Positions 42,526-51,573 of a stretch of 64,000 nt of DNA are shown here, one piece after another. Source of the DNA: RGIG7213 sp045540335 (GTDB taxonomy: Bacteria; Bacillota; Clostridia; Oscillospirales; CAG-272). The DNA lies in assembly GCA_045540335.1 (NCBI GenBank), contig JAZQHC010000016.1:18676-82675 (forward strand). The letters run 5' to 3'. Position 1 is the stretch's first letter, and every line of letters begins with the position of its first letter. The notes beneath the pieces were generated by a model. The model searched no databases and was not told where the DNA came from. It worked only from the letters and a program-made list of their open reading frames with translations. The translations under genes were made by a program, and so were the position numbers.

Positions 42526-42626
42526 TCATTATTTGTTTACTGCGGATCAAATCGAGCAAGGTTATTTATGATTTCTCCGCTAAGAACCTTACCCATTGTA
42601 TCGGCTTGTTTATTTTTATGTACTGC

Positions 42627-44774
42627 TTATTTAAACATTCCTTGAAGCCAGTAAATAACGTGCGAGGCAAAGCCGTGGTTACAGCTTGCGTGTGATGTAT
42701 CGTTTTCCCACAGGGTACCCGTTTCATCTGCCATTTTTTTGAAATATCCGCGGATATTATCTGCTACTTTTTCGTATAAACCGTTTTTGTAAAGCAATTC
42801 CAAGCGCAGATAATTGCCGATAAAGGCGTTTGCATAGTGGATACGCTGCCATTTTTTTGTTTCTTTTCTTTCGGGGCCGAAATCATTTACCAAGGTATCC
42901 CATAATTCGGGATAAAGCTCGGGTGTGGCAACCTCGGTAAAGAAAGCGTAATATTGACAGCTTTCGGTGCATTCGCCGGACAATTCAGGCTCGCCTACTT
43001 CGTTGTAAACAGAGTTATCGCAGAAAAAGTCGCCCATAAACGAATAGTTTCGTATAACCTCGGCAAGCTTTTCTGCTTCTTCTTCAAGCTCGCGGTCGCC
43101 GTAAAGCTCGGCTATCGTTTTTTTGAATTTACAGTAAAGCATATTCGAAGGATACGATATATCCTGCGTTAATTTATTTGATTCCGACCATTCGATAAAC
43201 ACCCAGCTTTCAAGCTTGCTTAACAATCCGTCGCTGTTTTCGAATTTTCTTAAAAACGCAAGCAAGTCGTAAACCCTCGTTTTGCAAGCATCAACAAGCG
43301 TGCGGTCGTTACTGCGGCAAAGGTATTCCTGCAATTCGATAACGAACCACATCGCCCAGTTTGGAATATATACCGTATCCGTATGGTCTGAAGGATAGCA
43401 CATCGGCAGCATTCCTTCGGGAATATACCCGAATTTATCAGGCAAAATAAAGTTTTCTATAAAGTTCTTTTCAACAACAGTTCTTCCCGTTAAGGCGTAT
43501 TCCACGCGTGATGTAAAGAAGCTGTCGCAAAGCCAGCCCGCCCTCTCTCTTGAAGGGCAATCCATATAAATATCAAGCGTATTCTGGCAGAAGGTCGCGA
43601 TTGCCGCGTTGTATATCTGCACCAGCTCGTCATCCGGCAGATTGGGCATTTGTGCGGTTATTTCCGAACGGTTAAATTCAAATCTGCGAAGCGAAACCCT
43701 CTTTATTGCCGCACCTGCACCCATGCAAACAAATTTAATATATCTGTAAGAATACGGTTCAAGCGTAAAAAGGCTGTACGTGCCCGCCTTTAATTTCCAA
43801 ACTGCGATATTGCAGGATTTCATTCTGTACGGATTAACGTCGCCGTTTGTAAGTATTTCATCAAACGCGGCGTATATTAACGTATCCTCTGAACAATTAA
43901 CCTCAAATTCGCAAAAGCCCGTTAATTCCGTTCCCATATCGAATACGGCGTACGAATCCTTTACAAGGGTTACCTCGCTTGTCGGCACTTCACCGCTTGC
44001 CTTGGGATAAAAATCAAGCTTGCCGTATTCCGTAGTGGAGAAAAACTCCAGCTCGTCTGCTTTAAAGCCCTTGAATATCGGCGTTATGTTAACTATCGAA
44101 CGGTCTGTATAGTAGCTTTCCTTTTCGCTTACGCCTACGTTGCCCGCCAAAATGATTGCTTTTGCAAGGTCAACCTGATAATCGGGGTAATAAACGCCCC
44201 TTGGCAAAAGCTTTCCTGCTTCTACCTGCTGTAATTGCACCGTTGGTAAAGTATATTCGGGCAGCGTTTCGTACGCGTTATAATCCTCACCGTAATTATA
44301 AACCTCTGCAAAAGTGCGTTGGAAGGAATATCTTTGCGTTTTTTTAACCTTCGGCAAATACTCTGCCGCTTCAAACAGATCTATACCGTTTTGTGCCTCT
44401 GCGCCGGTTGCGGCAACGGTTACCGTTGAAGAGAAAAGCTCTGCACATAAAAACGACTTTTGATCGGGATATTCAAAGCTGTTCACTGCATATCCTGCAA
44501 CAAGCAGGGCAATAACGTTTCGGTCTTTATTTAAAAATTCGTCAAGCTCTATTTTGTCAACCCTGAAAAAGCCGTGCGCCGCGCGCGCAGGGCCGCTTGC
44601 AACGAATTTACCGTTTACAGTTAATCTGTAACAGCAGTTGCACGCTATTTTAATTACACCCGATGTTTTTTCCGTAACGGTACGGAAAATAAGGGTGTGG
44701 TTCATTTCTTCGGTTTTTCCTGCCTGCCAAACGGGCACAGCCCTTGAAAACCCCGTATATTCTGAATAAAACAT
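42627..44774 (-). CDS. GH78-like alpha-L-rhamnosidase family protein
   Basis: A 715-residue protein without a signal peptide. The N-terminal part is beta-rich and matches the lectin-like domains of bacterial rhamnosidases (CYRLTVNGKFVASGPARA). The catalytic six-hairpin barrel starts near residue 385, with the DCPSRERAGWLCDSFF motif containing the usual acidic residues, and FIEWSES later. Such enzymes release terminal rhamnose from plant or bacterial glycans. AAGGAT precedes the ATG. No transporter or regulator is beside it, and the exact sugar is unproven. Confidence 0.82.
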   Translation of the reverse strand: MFYSEYTGFSRAVPVWQAGKTEEMNHTLIFRTVTEKTSGVIKIACNCCYRLTVNGKFVASGPARAAHGFFRVDKIELDEFLNKDRNVIALLVAGYAVNSFEYPDQKSFLCAELFSSTVTVAATGAEAQNGIDLFEAAEYLPKVKKTQRYSFQRTFAEVYNYGEDYNAYETLPEYTLPTVQLQQVEAGKLLPRGVYYPDYQVDLAKAIILAGNVGVSEKESYYTDRSIVNITPIFKGFKADELEFFSTTEYGKLDFYPKASGEVPTSEVTLVKDSYAVFDMGTELTGFCEFEVNCSEDTLIYAAFDEILTNGDVNPYRMKSCNIAVWKLKAGTYSLFTLEPYSYRYIKFVCMGAGAAIKRVSLRRFEFNRSEITAQMPNLPDDELVQIYNAAIATFCQNTLDIYMDCPSRERAGWLCDSFFTSRVEYALTGRTVVEKNFIENFILPDKFGYIPEGMLPMCYPSDHTDTVYIPNWAMWFVIELQEYLCRSNDRTLVDACKTRVYDLLAFLRKFENSDGLLSKLESWVFIEWSESNKLTQDISYPSNMLYCKFKKTIAELYGDRELEEEAEKLAEVIRNYSFMGDFFCDNSVYNEVGEPELSGECTESCQYYAFFTEVATPELYPELWDTLVNDFGPERKETKKWQRIHYANAFIGNYLRLELLYKNGLYEKVADNIRGYFKKMADETGTLWENDTSHASCNHGFASHVIYWLQGMFK

Positions 44775-44810
44775 TTTTTATATCCTTATCTTTAAACAAA
44801 AAAACCCGCC

Positions 44811-45024
44811 AAGCCGTGTAATCAAGCATTGAGAAACCCTGCATTGCAGGTTGGTGTTCTCTTCCGTACTTTGTGCTACCAACGTCCTGTTAAATCGTGC
44901 AACCTTGCGGTTTTGAACAGGAAATAACAGGGAGGTCTGCATTCCCATAGCGGAAAGCCCGAACTCCATAGTTCTCTTGTGGGTTTTAACACCTGATCAT
45001 CACTAACCGAGCAGGAACTTTTTT
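44811..45024 (+). ncRNA. ssrS: Structured RNA, probable 6S RNA
   Basis: This non-coding stretch folds as a long interrupted rod. The ends pair (GTG..ATCA near 44816 with TGATCATCAC near 44995; AAACCC with GGGTTT). Inside are GGTGTT with AACACC and GTTC-CTTCCG with CGGAA-GAAC. The tip is CCTGTT..AACAGG closed by an AACC-TTGC-GGTT hairpin. There is also a small CCTGC-ATT-GCAGG hairpin. The size and the closing stem, bubble and terminal stem order fit 6S RNA. A T run at 45019-45024 supports the plus strand; a weak promoter TTGAAA-17-TAAAAC lies at 44744. Strand and family are not certain. Confidence 0.45.
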
Positions 45025-45027
45025 GCC

Positions 45028-45330
45028 TTATTCGTCTGCGCCGTAGTCTTCGTCGGCAAACAGCTCGTCTTCAAAAATATCGGCAACGGCATCAAACTCG
45101 TCATCATCGTCAACCGTTACAAAGATATCTTCGCCGTTTTCATCCTTTTCGGATTTAAGAATAGTATATTCGATCTGATCTTCGTTTTCGCCGCCGTCTT
45201 TCAACGGAATAACAGCAAAATAAATGCCGCCTTCGTATTCGCAGCTGCCAACAACCTCGAAATCGGTTTCTACGCCGTCTTCATCCGTAAGGGTGAATAC
45301 GTCGCTGTTTTCAAACAAATCTTCTGCCAT
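45028..45330 (-). CDS. DUF1292 (YrzB-like) acidic protein
   Basis: A 100-residue, highly acidic protein of the DUF1292/YrzB family: DVFTLTDEDGVETDFEVVG, then YFAVIPL and YTILKSEKDENGEDIF, with an acidic tail. The function is unknown; in Firmicutes the gene usually neighbours yrrK and yrzL, which are absent here. The ATG at 45330 has AAAGGAT upstream and is preferred over one seven codons earlier. It has its own consensus promoter at 45378. Confidence 0.88.
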   Translation of the reverse strand: MAEDLFENSDVFTLTDEDGVETDFEVVGSCEYEGGIYFAVIPLKDGGENEDQIEYTILKSEKDENGEDIFVTVDDDDEFDAVADIFEDELFADEDYGADE

Positions 45331-45377
45331 GATTATAATATCCTTTCGCAATAATAATTATGCTTATTTTCGAATGT

Positions 45378-45406
45378 ATTATAACATCTTTGCTTTGTTT
45401 TGTCAA
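45378..45406 (-). promoter_or_regulatory. Consensus sigmaA promoter of the DUF1292 gene
   Basis: On the minus strand TTGACA (45401-45406) and TATAAT (45378-45383) are separated by 17 bases, a perfect match to the vegetative consensus. Confidence 0.9.
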
Positions 45407-45485
45407 TACACATTTAACCGGTGAATATCTTTTACTTTTTTAAATAAAAAATCATATCAAGATATAATAAATTACACTTTATTTC

Positions 45486-45514
45486 TTGTTTTTTTAAATA
45501 AATACTGATATAAT
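45486..45514 (+). promoter_or_regulatory. Promoter of the rnf operon
   Basis: TTGTTT (45486-45491) and TATAAT (45509-45514) with a 17-base spacer lie 44 bases before the rnfC ATG. GAAAGG provides the ribosome binding site. Confidence 0.75.
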
Positions 45515-45557
45515 TGTTGTGTATCAGTGTAATTTTTTTTGAAAGGCAAAAAAAACG

Positions 45558-46868
45558 ATGTTATTTACCTTTATAGGCGGAATTCATCCGAAAGAACATA
45601 AAAACACAAAAGACAAGCCAATAGAACGGCTTTCCAACGTTGCAACGGTAAGCATTCCTTTATCGCAACACATCGGCGCACCGTGCAAGTCGGTCGTAAA
45701 GGTTGGCGATAAGGTGTATAGGGGGCAAGTTATCGGCGTGGTTGAAAACGGGCTTGGCGTGCCTGTACATTCAAGCGTATCCGGCACCGTAAAGCAATTC
45801 GTATCAAAGCGTATGCCCGACGACAGGGTAATAGAAAACATAATAATTGAAAATGATTTTGAAGATACCCTTTGCCCGGATATAAAGCCCGTAGTAAAGC
45901 CGTTGAAAGAGCTTTCTGCGGAAGAAATAATCGAATCCGTGCGGCTTGCAGGCATTGCGGGCATGGGCGGTGCGTCGTTTCCGACGTATGCAAAAATACA
46001 ATCATCGCTTAACAAGGTTCACTCAATTATTATCAACTGCTGCGAATGCGAGCCTTATATTTGTGCCAACCACCGTTTAATGCTTGAAAACCCGAAAGGG
46101 ATAATAGGCGGTGCGGCAATACTTATGCGCGCACTTGGCTTGCGCCATTGCGATATTGCCGTTGAAAATAATAAAATGGACGCCGTAGAGGCATTGCAGC
46201 GCGAAATAGGCACATCCAATATGTTTAACGTTTGCGTTATGAAAACAAAATATCCGCAGGGCGACGAAAGGCAGTTGATATACGCGCTGAAAAACGTGGA
46301 AATACCTGCAGGCAAGCTTCCTTCCGACGTTGGGTGCGTTGTTTTCAACGCAGAAACCTGTTATTCGGTTTACCGCGCATTAACCGAAGGTATGCCACTT
46401 ATCGAACGCATCGTTACAGTTGACGGCGACTGCGTTGTAAAGCCCAAAAACGTGCTTGCGCCCATCGGTGCTTCATATACAGACCTTTTATCCTTCTGCG
46501 GAGGATTAAAGCAAACACCAAAAAAGATAATAAACGGCGGTCCGATGATGGGCGCCGCCCAGTGGGACCCTAAAGGCAGCGTAACAAAAGGTACTTCGGC
46601 AGTATTATTTATGTCATCTAACGAGTCTGCCGCTTACACATCAGACGGGGTTTGTATCCGTTGCGGCAAGTGTGTAAGGGCGTGCCCTATGCACCTTTAC
46701 CCCAATTATCTGGCAATGTTTGCAAGAACAGACGCGTTTGAAGAATGTAAAAAATACGACGTGATGAGCTGTGTGGAATGCGGAAGCTGTACGTACGGCT
46801 GCCCGGGCGGTGTACCGATAGTTCAATTGATACGGTCTGCCAAGGTTCGCGTAAGGGCAATGAAATAA
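45558..46868 (+). CDS. rnfC: Rnf complex subunit RnfC
   Basis: A 436-residue protein with the glycine-rich flavin/NADH-binding part (GIAGMGGASFPTYAK) and two 4Fe-4S motifs near the C-terminus (CIRCGKCVRACP and CVECGSCTYGCPGG). RnfC is the NADH-facing soluble subunit of the ferredoxin:NAD+ oxidoreductase that pumps Na+ or H+. It is the first gene of a complete C-D-G-E-A-B operon. Confidence 0.97.
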   Translation: MLFTFIGGIHPKEHKNTKDKPIERLSNVATVSIPLSQHIGAPCKSVVKVGDKVYRGQVIGVVENGLGVPVHSSVSGTVKQFVSKRMPDDRVIENIIIENDFEDTLCPDIKPVVKPLKELSAEEIIESVRLAGIAGMGGASFPTYAKIQSSLNKVHSIIINCCECEPYICANHRLMLENPKGIIGGAAILMRALGLRHCDIAVENNKMDAVEALQREIGTSNMFNVCVMKTKYPQGDERQLIYALKNVEIPAGKLPSDVGCVVFNAETCYSVYRALTEGMPLIERIVTVDGDCVVKPKNVLAPIGASYTDLLSFCGGLKQTPKKIINGGPMMGAAQWDPKGSVTKGTSAVLFMSSNESAAYTSDGVCIRCGKCVRACPMHLYPNYLAMFARTDAFEECKKYDVMSCVECGSCTYGCPGGVPIVQLIRSAKVRVRAMK

Positions 46869-46894
46869 AGGGAAAGGCACGAACGGAAGATAAA

Positions 46895-47932
46895 ATGAAC
46901 GAACAAAATAATTCACCTAAAAAATCTTCGGAAATATCGCAATTATTGACCGTTTCCGCTTCGCCGCATATCAGAAGCTCTGTAAACACAACGTCTGTGA
47001 TGCTTACGGTTATAATTGCAATGCTTCCCGCTTTATTGTGGAGCATTTACGTATTCGGATTAAGATCGCTGTTGGTAGTTACGGTAAGCACTGCATCGGC
47101 AGTATTATCCGAATTTTTATACCAAAAGCTGATGAAAAAGAAGGTTACCGTTTCCGATCTTTCTGCCGTTGTTACGGGAATGCTTGTAGGCTTTAACCTT
47201 TCGCCGCTGATTCCTTTATGGATGGCGGCAGTGGGCTCTGTTTTTGCCATTATAGTAGTTAAGCAACTATTCGGCGGTCTTGGCAAAAACTTTTTGAATC
47301 CCGCGCTGGCGGCAAGGGTATTTATGTTTATTGCATGGTCCAAACCAATGACGCAGTTTGCAAAGCCGCTTTCCAATATTTCCGTTTTCGAAAGCAATGC
47401 AGACGTTATTGCTTCGGCAACGCCGCTTGCAAGCATTAAGGCGGGAACCGTTCCTGCAAACGTAAACGTTTTCCAAGCCTTCATCGGGCAAACAAGCGGC
47501 TGTATAGGCGAGGTTTCGTGCTTGCTTTTATTATGCGGCGGCATTCTTATGCTGGCGCGCAAGGTAATAACGTGGCATATTCCCGTAACGTTTATAGGCA
47601 CGGTTGCAGGTTTAACGTATTTCTTCTCGCCCGAAACGATAGATGCCGCATCGTTTATGATATATTCGATATTAACAGGCGGCCTTTTCCTTGGTGCTAT
47701 ATTTATGGCTACTGATTATGCAACGTCGCCCCTTACGCCTACGGGTAAAATAATCTACGGTGTAGGATGCGGCGCAATAACGGTATTTATAAGATTTTTT
47801 GCAGGCTTTAACGAAGGCGTTTCCTTTGCAATTCTTGTAATGAATCTGTTGGTGTGGTATATAGATAAATATACTCGGCCTAAGCCCTTCGGAAAGATCA
47901 AAGCAAAAAAAGTTAAGGGGGCAGAAAAATGA
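46895..47932 (+). CDS. rnfD: Rnf complex subunit RnfD
   Basis: A 345-residue polytopic membrane protein with about nine to ten helices. The covalent FMN attachment threonine is in the ASATPLAS segment. The start at 46895 (MNEQNNSPKKSS) is chosen because AACGGAAG lies upstream; an in-frame start inside rnfC is a less likely choice. It overlaps rnfG by four bases. Confidence 0.96.
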   Translation: MNEQNNSPKKSSEISQLLTVSASPHIRSSVNTTSVMLTVIIAMLPALLWSIYVFGLRSLLVVTVSTASAVLSEFLYQKLMKKKVTVSDLSAVVTGMLVGFNLSPLIPLWMAAVGSVFAIIVVKQLFGGLGKNFLNPALAARVFMFIAWSKPMTQFAKPLSNISVFESNADVIASATPLASIKAGTVPANVNVFQAFIGQTSGCIGEVSCLLLLCGGILMLARKVITWHIPVTFIGTVAGLTYFFSPETIDAASFMIYSILTGGLFLGAIFMATDYATSPLTPTGKIIYGVGCGAITVFIRFFAGFNEGVSFAILVMNLLVWYIDKYTRPKPFGKIKAKKVKGAEK

Positions 47933-48492
47933 GCAATCAGAAAAACACCTCCTTTGTAAAAATCGTTTTGGTTTTATCGCTTATATGCGCGGCTATTTCG
48001 TCGCTTGTGGCAGGGGTCAACGCTTTAACAAAAGAACAAATAGCTAAAAATACCGAAGCGAAAATAGAAAACGCTTTAAAAGAAATATTCCCCGTATATT
48101 CAAGTAAAACAACGCTTACAAGCGAACAATTTGCCAAAGAAATAAACGCCGTTTACAAAATAAACGGCGATGACGGCGATTTAGGCTATGCAATAGATAT
48201 AACGGCAAAGGGCTACGGCAGCGACGGTATCAATATGATGGTAGGCGTAAACGGCGGCAAGGTTATAAGTGTCGTTATAGTAAGTGCATCGGGCGAAACA
48301 CCTGGGCTTGGTCAAAACGTAACGAAGCCCGATTACCTTGCGCAGTATATCGGTATTGCAAAAGATCAAAAAGCAGATGCAATAACAGGCGCTACGGTTT
48401 CTTCAAACGCAGTTCAAGCAGGTGTAACAACCGCGCTTGAAACAGCAGATTCGATATCTGCCGGCTTAATTACGGTAAAGGAGGCACAGTGA
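47929..48492 (+). CDS. rnfG: Rnf complex subunit RnfG
   Basis: A 187-residue protein: an N-terminal membrane anchor (about 9-29) and an FMN-binding domain with the covalent flavinylation motif ITGATVSSNAV (Thr in GAT). It shuttles electrons on the outer face of the Rnf complex. An ApbE-type flavin transferase would be needed; none is in the window. The stop overlaps the rnfE ATG. Confidence 0.96.
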   Translation: MSNQKNTSFVKIVLVLSLICAAISSLVAGVNALTKEQIAKNTEAKIENALKEIFPVYSSKTTLTSEQFAKEINAVYKINGDDGDLGYAIDITAKGYGSDGINMMVGVNGGKVISVVIVSASGETPGLGQNVTKPDYLAQYIGIAKDQKADAITGATVSSNAVQAGVTTALETADSISAGLITVKEAQ

Positions 48493-49106
48493 TGAACAAA
48501 ATAGTAAAGCAATTTAAAAATGCGGCTATTATAAACAACCCCACGTTTGTTCAGGCTTTGGGAATGTGCCCCACGCTTGCTACAACCACCTCTGCAGAAA
48601 ACGCCCTTGGCATGGGCCTTGCGGCAACTGCCGTTCTTATTTTGTCAAACGTAATAATATCGCTTTTAAGAAAAATAATCCCCAATCAGGTAAGAATCGC
48701 CTCGTATATAGTTATTATTTCCGGTGCGGTTACGGCAATCGAATTGTTGATGAAGGCGTATTTGGTAGATCTGTACGATGCCCTTGGTATTTTTATCCCG
48801 TTAATAGTTGTAAACTGCATTATACTTGCAAGGGCAGAAACGTTTGCATCTAAAAACAACGTTTTTGATTCGTTTATCGACGGTGTTGCCACAGGGCTTG
48901 GCTTTACCGGCGCATTGCTGATTATCGGATGTATAAGAGAGTTTTTGGGATCCGGTTCGATATTCGGTTTGCAAATAACGCCTGAAAGCTTTCACGCAAC
49001 GATATTCGTAATGGCGCCGGGGGCATTTCTTACGCTTGGTTTTTTAATCGCGATAGTGCAAAAAATTAAATCTATATCAGAAAAGAGAAAGGCGGAGGTA
49101 AAATAA
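48492..49106 (+). CDS. rnfE: Rnf complex subunit RnfE
   Basis: A 204-residue, six-helix protein with the GMCPTLATTTSAENALGMG and IFIPLIVVNCIILARAE segments. Its Cys residues in the GMCPTL and VVNCI repeats are the membrane iron site shared with RnfA. AAAGGAGG lies seven bases before ATG 48492, which overlaps the rnfG stop; the GTG at 48489 is less likely. Confidence 0.96.
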   Translation: MNKIVKQFKNAAIINNPTFVQALGMCPTLATTTSAENALGMGLAATAVLILSNVIISLLRKIIPNQVRIASYIVIISGAVTAIELLMKAYLVDLYDALGIFIPLIVVNCIILARAETFASKNNVFDSFIDGVATGLGFTGALLIIGCIREFLGSGSIFGLQITPESFHATIFVMAPGAFLTLGFLIAIVQKIKSISEKRKAEVK

Positions 49107-49107
49107 T

Positions 49108-49686
49108 ATGGCTGAAATATTGATGATAATGCTTGCCGCCATTTTAACCGAAAACTTTATTTTTATAAAGTTTATGGGCATATGCCCTTTTCTTGGCGTT
49201 TCCGATAAGGTAGATAAGGCAGTCGGCATGAGCTTTGCCGTTATCTTCGTTATGACGCTTTCTTCTGCGGTAACGTGGATAGTTTATCACTATTTGCTTG
49301 TTCCGTTTGGACTTGAATACCTTCAAACGGTTGCTTTTATTTTGATAATAGCATCTTTGGTGCAATTTATTGAAATGTTTTTAAAGAAAAATATACCTGC
49401 ACTTTATTCCTCGCTTGGTATATTTCTTCCCCTTATCACAACAAACTGTGCAGTGCTTGGTGCGGCGCTTCTTAACATTTCAAACGGATATACGTTTATT
49501 CAATCCGTTATATACGGCTTTTCTGCGGCGGTGGGCTTTATGCTTGCCGTGCTGATATTTGCAGGTGTAAGAGAAAAGCTTCGCTATTCAGACGTTCCGA
49601 AATCATTCCAGGGTATGCCGATAGCACTTATAACGGCGGGACTGATAGCAATGGTATTTTCGGGATTCTCCGGTATTAGTTTTTAA
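49108..49686 (+). CDS. rnfA: Rnf complex subunit RnfA
   Basis: A 192-residue, six-helix protein, related to RnfE and inserted in opposite orientation. The membrane Fe site is formed with RnfE, through GICPFLG and LITTNCAVLGAAL. It starts one base after the rnfE stop. Confidence 0.96.
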   Translation: MAEILMIMLAAILTENFIFIKFMGICPFLGVSDKVDKAVGMSFAVIFVMTLSSAVTWIVYHYLLVPFGLEYLQTVAFILIIASLVQFIEMFLKKNIPALYSSLGIFLPLITTNCAVLGAALLNISNGYTFIQSVIYGFSAAVGFMLAVLIFAGVREKLRYSDVPKSFQGMPIALITAGLIAMVFSGFSGISF

Positions 49687-49697
49687 AGGGGGATAAC

Positions 49698-50504
49698 ATG
49701 AACGTTTTATATGCTATTTTATGCTTTGTAGGACTTGGCGTTGTTTTCGGCATTCTTTTGGCAACTGCATCGAAGGTATTCGCCGTTAAAACCGACCCAA
49801 GGATAGAACAAATACAAGAATGCTTGCCCGGTGCAAACTGCGGCGGATGCGGCTTTTCGGGTTGCGGAGATTTAGCTGAAAAGATAGTAAAGGGCGAAGC
49901 AAAAGTATCTGCCTGCCCGGTTGGCGGTAACGAAGCCGCGTTGAAGATAGCGCAAATTATGGGCGTAGAAGCAGAAAACGCCGTAAAATTGCGCGCGCAG
50001 GTAATGTGTTGCGGAGAAAAAGGCGTTTCGACGCAGAAATACATATACGAAGGCGAAGCCGATTGTAATGCAACGGTAAAGCTTGGGTACGGCGATAAGG
50101 TCTGCCCCAACGGTTGCGTAGGATTAGGCTCTTGCGTTAAGCATTGCAAATTTGATGCAATACACGTTGTAAACGGTGTGGCAACCGTTGATTACAGTAA
50201 ATGTACAGGCTGCGGTGTTTGCACGCTGCATTGCCCCAAGCAAATAATAAAGCTTGTTCCGTTTGATGCACCGCATTGGGTGGCGTGCTCGTCTTTAGAT
50301 AAGGGTGTTGTAACGAAAACGTATTGTCAAGCAGGCTGTATCGGCTGTAAATTATGCGAAAAAGCCTGCGAATTCGGCGCGATATCAGTTACCGATAACG
50401 TTGCTGTAATAGATTACACAAAATGTACCGCGTGCGGTAAATGCGTTGAAAAATGCCCTAAAAAGATTATCAAAACAGGAAAAATCCAACAGAAAGAAGT
50501 ATAA
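49698..50504 (+). CDS. rnfB: Rnf complex subunit RnfB
   Basis: A 268-residue protein: N-terminal membrane helix (about 3-24), a 4Fe-4S domain with CLPGANCGGCGFSGC, and several 4Fe-4S clusters of the 2[4Fe-4S] ferredoxin type (CTGCGVCTLHCP, CIGCKLCEKAC, CTACGKCVEKCP). It accepts electrons from reduced ferredoxin. It is the last rnf gene and is followed two bases later by parA, so parA may be co-transcribed. Confidence 0.97.
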   Translation: MNVLYAILCFVGLGVVFGILLATASKVFAVKTDPRIEQIQECLPGANCGGCGFSGCGDLAEKIVKGEAKVSACPVGGNEAALKIAQIMGVEAENAVKLRAQVMCCGEKGVSTQKYIYEGEADCNATVKLGYGDKVCPNGCVGLGSCVKHCKFDAIHVVNGVATVDYSKCTGCGVCTLHCPKQIIKLVPFDAPHWVACSSLDKGVVTKTYCQAGCIGCKLCEKACEFGAISVTDNVAVIDYTKCTACGKCVEKCPKKIIKTGKIQQKEV

Positions 50505-50506
50505 AG

Positions 50507-51268
50507 ATGGGAAAGATAATTGCGCTTGCCAATCAAAAAGGCGGTGTAGGCAAATCCACCTGCGCTATAAATATTGCCGCAGCTTTGGGATTAAAAAACA
50601 AAAAAACTTTATTGATCGACCTTGATCCTCAGGGTAACTCTACCAGCGGATTGGGTGTTAATAAGAAGCAGATAAAAACTTCTTCTTACGATCTTTTGAT
50701 ATCAAGAAGCGATGCAGATAGTGCGACGATTAAAACTGCATTTGAAAATTTAAGCTTGATTCCCTCCAATATTACATTAGCCGGTGCAGAGTTTGAGCTT
50801 GTTGATGCCGATAATCGCGAAACGCGCTTTAAATCCGCACTTGATAAGATTAAAGATAAATACGACTACATAATTATTGACTGTCCCCCTTCCCTTGGAT
50901 TGTTAACGATAAACGCACTTGTCGCGTCAGACGGGGTTACAGTACCCATGCTGTGCGAATATTTTTCGCTTGAGGGGCTTACGCAGTTGATGATAACAAT
51001 ACGCGAGGTAAAAAAGCGCTTTAATTCAAAGCTTGACCTTGTTGGAATAATAATAACTATGTACAACGGCAGATTAAACCTTTCTGCAGAGGTTTTGCAC
51101 GAGCTAAAGAAATATTATTCTGACAAGCTGTTTAAAACGATGATTCCGCGCAGTGTGCGTGTTTCAGAAGCGCCAAGCTACGGCCAGCCTATTCAATATT
51201 ATGACAAACGCAGTAAAGCCGCTGAAGCATACAACGATTTGGTAAACGAACTTTTATTAAGGATATAA
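50507..51268 (+). CDS. parA: ParA/Soj chromosome-partitioning ATPase
   Basis: A 253-residue Walker ATPase with the deviant P-loop KGGVGKST, DLDPQGNSTSGLG and IDCPPSLG. It matches the short Soj form without an N-terminal helix-turn-helix. It acts with ParB at parS to direct chromosome segregation and, in Bacillus relatives, initiation control. It starts two bases after rnfB, an unusual neighbour. Three parS sites lie directly downstream. Confidence 0.96.
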   Translation: MGKIIALANQKGGVGKSTCAINIAAALGLKNKKTLLIDLDPQGNSTSGLGVNKKQIKTSSYDLLISRSDADSATIKTAFENLSLIPSNITLAGAEFELVDADNRETRFKSALDKIKDKYDYIIIDCPPSLGLLTINALVASDGVTVPMLCEYFSLEGLTQLMITIREVKKRFNSKLDLVGIIITMYNGRLNLSAEVLHELKKYYSDKLFKTMIPRSVRVSEAPSYGQPIQYYDKRSKAAEAYNDLVNELLLRI

Positions 51269-51269
51269 A

Positions 51270-51285
51270 TGTTCCACGTGGAACA
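51270..51285. other. parS: parS site 1
   Basis: TGTTCCACGTGGAACA, a perfect 16-base palindrome matching the bacterial parS consensus (TGTTNCACGTGAAACA) with a symmetric centre. It begins two bases after the parA stop. Confidence 0.95.
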
Positions 51286-51333
51286 ATTCCATATATAGGT
51301 TTAAAAATACATATGGTGAAAACTCAATTATTT

Positions 51334-51362
51334 AAAACGATGGTTGCAATCCATCGTTTTTT
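51334..51362 (+). terminator. Terminator of the rnf-parA transcript
   Basis: A ten-base stem (51334-51343 with 51351-51360) with a TTGCAAT loop is followed by T residues. It lies between parS sites 1 and 2. Confidence 0.8.
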
Positions 51363-51382
51363 ATTTATAAAAGCTTTAACAA

Positions 51383-51398
51383 TGTTCCACGTGGAACA
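51383..51398. other. parS: parS site 2
   Basis: TGTTCCACGTGGAACA, identical to sites 1 and 3. Confidence 0.95.
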
Positions 51399-51441
51399 TT
51401 TGCCTTTTGACTATCTGATATTTTAAATTTAACGATAATTT

Positions 51442-51457
51442 TGTTCCACGTGGAACA
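51442..51457. other. parS: parS site 3
   Basis: TGTTCCACGTGGAACA, 59 bases after site 2. Three identical copies sit within 190 bases between parA and parB. Confidence 0.95.
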
Positions 51458-51519
51458 ATGTTATGCAAAACGCTGAAATTCAAGTTTTAATACAATGTTT
51501 ACAGGCAATCGCATTCCAT

Positions 51520-51540
51520 ATCACATATTTGTGATATAAT
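51520..51540 (+). promoter_or_regulatory. parB promoter -10 with adjacent palindrome
   Basis: A TATAAT at 51535-51540 is preceded by the palindrome ATCACA-TATT-TGTGAT (51520-51535), which would occlude the promoter if bound. The -35 box is poor. GGAGG lies before the parB ATG. Confidence 0.45.
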
Positions 51541-51573
51541 GATCGAAGAATTTCATTTGGAGGATTTACATAT

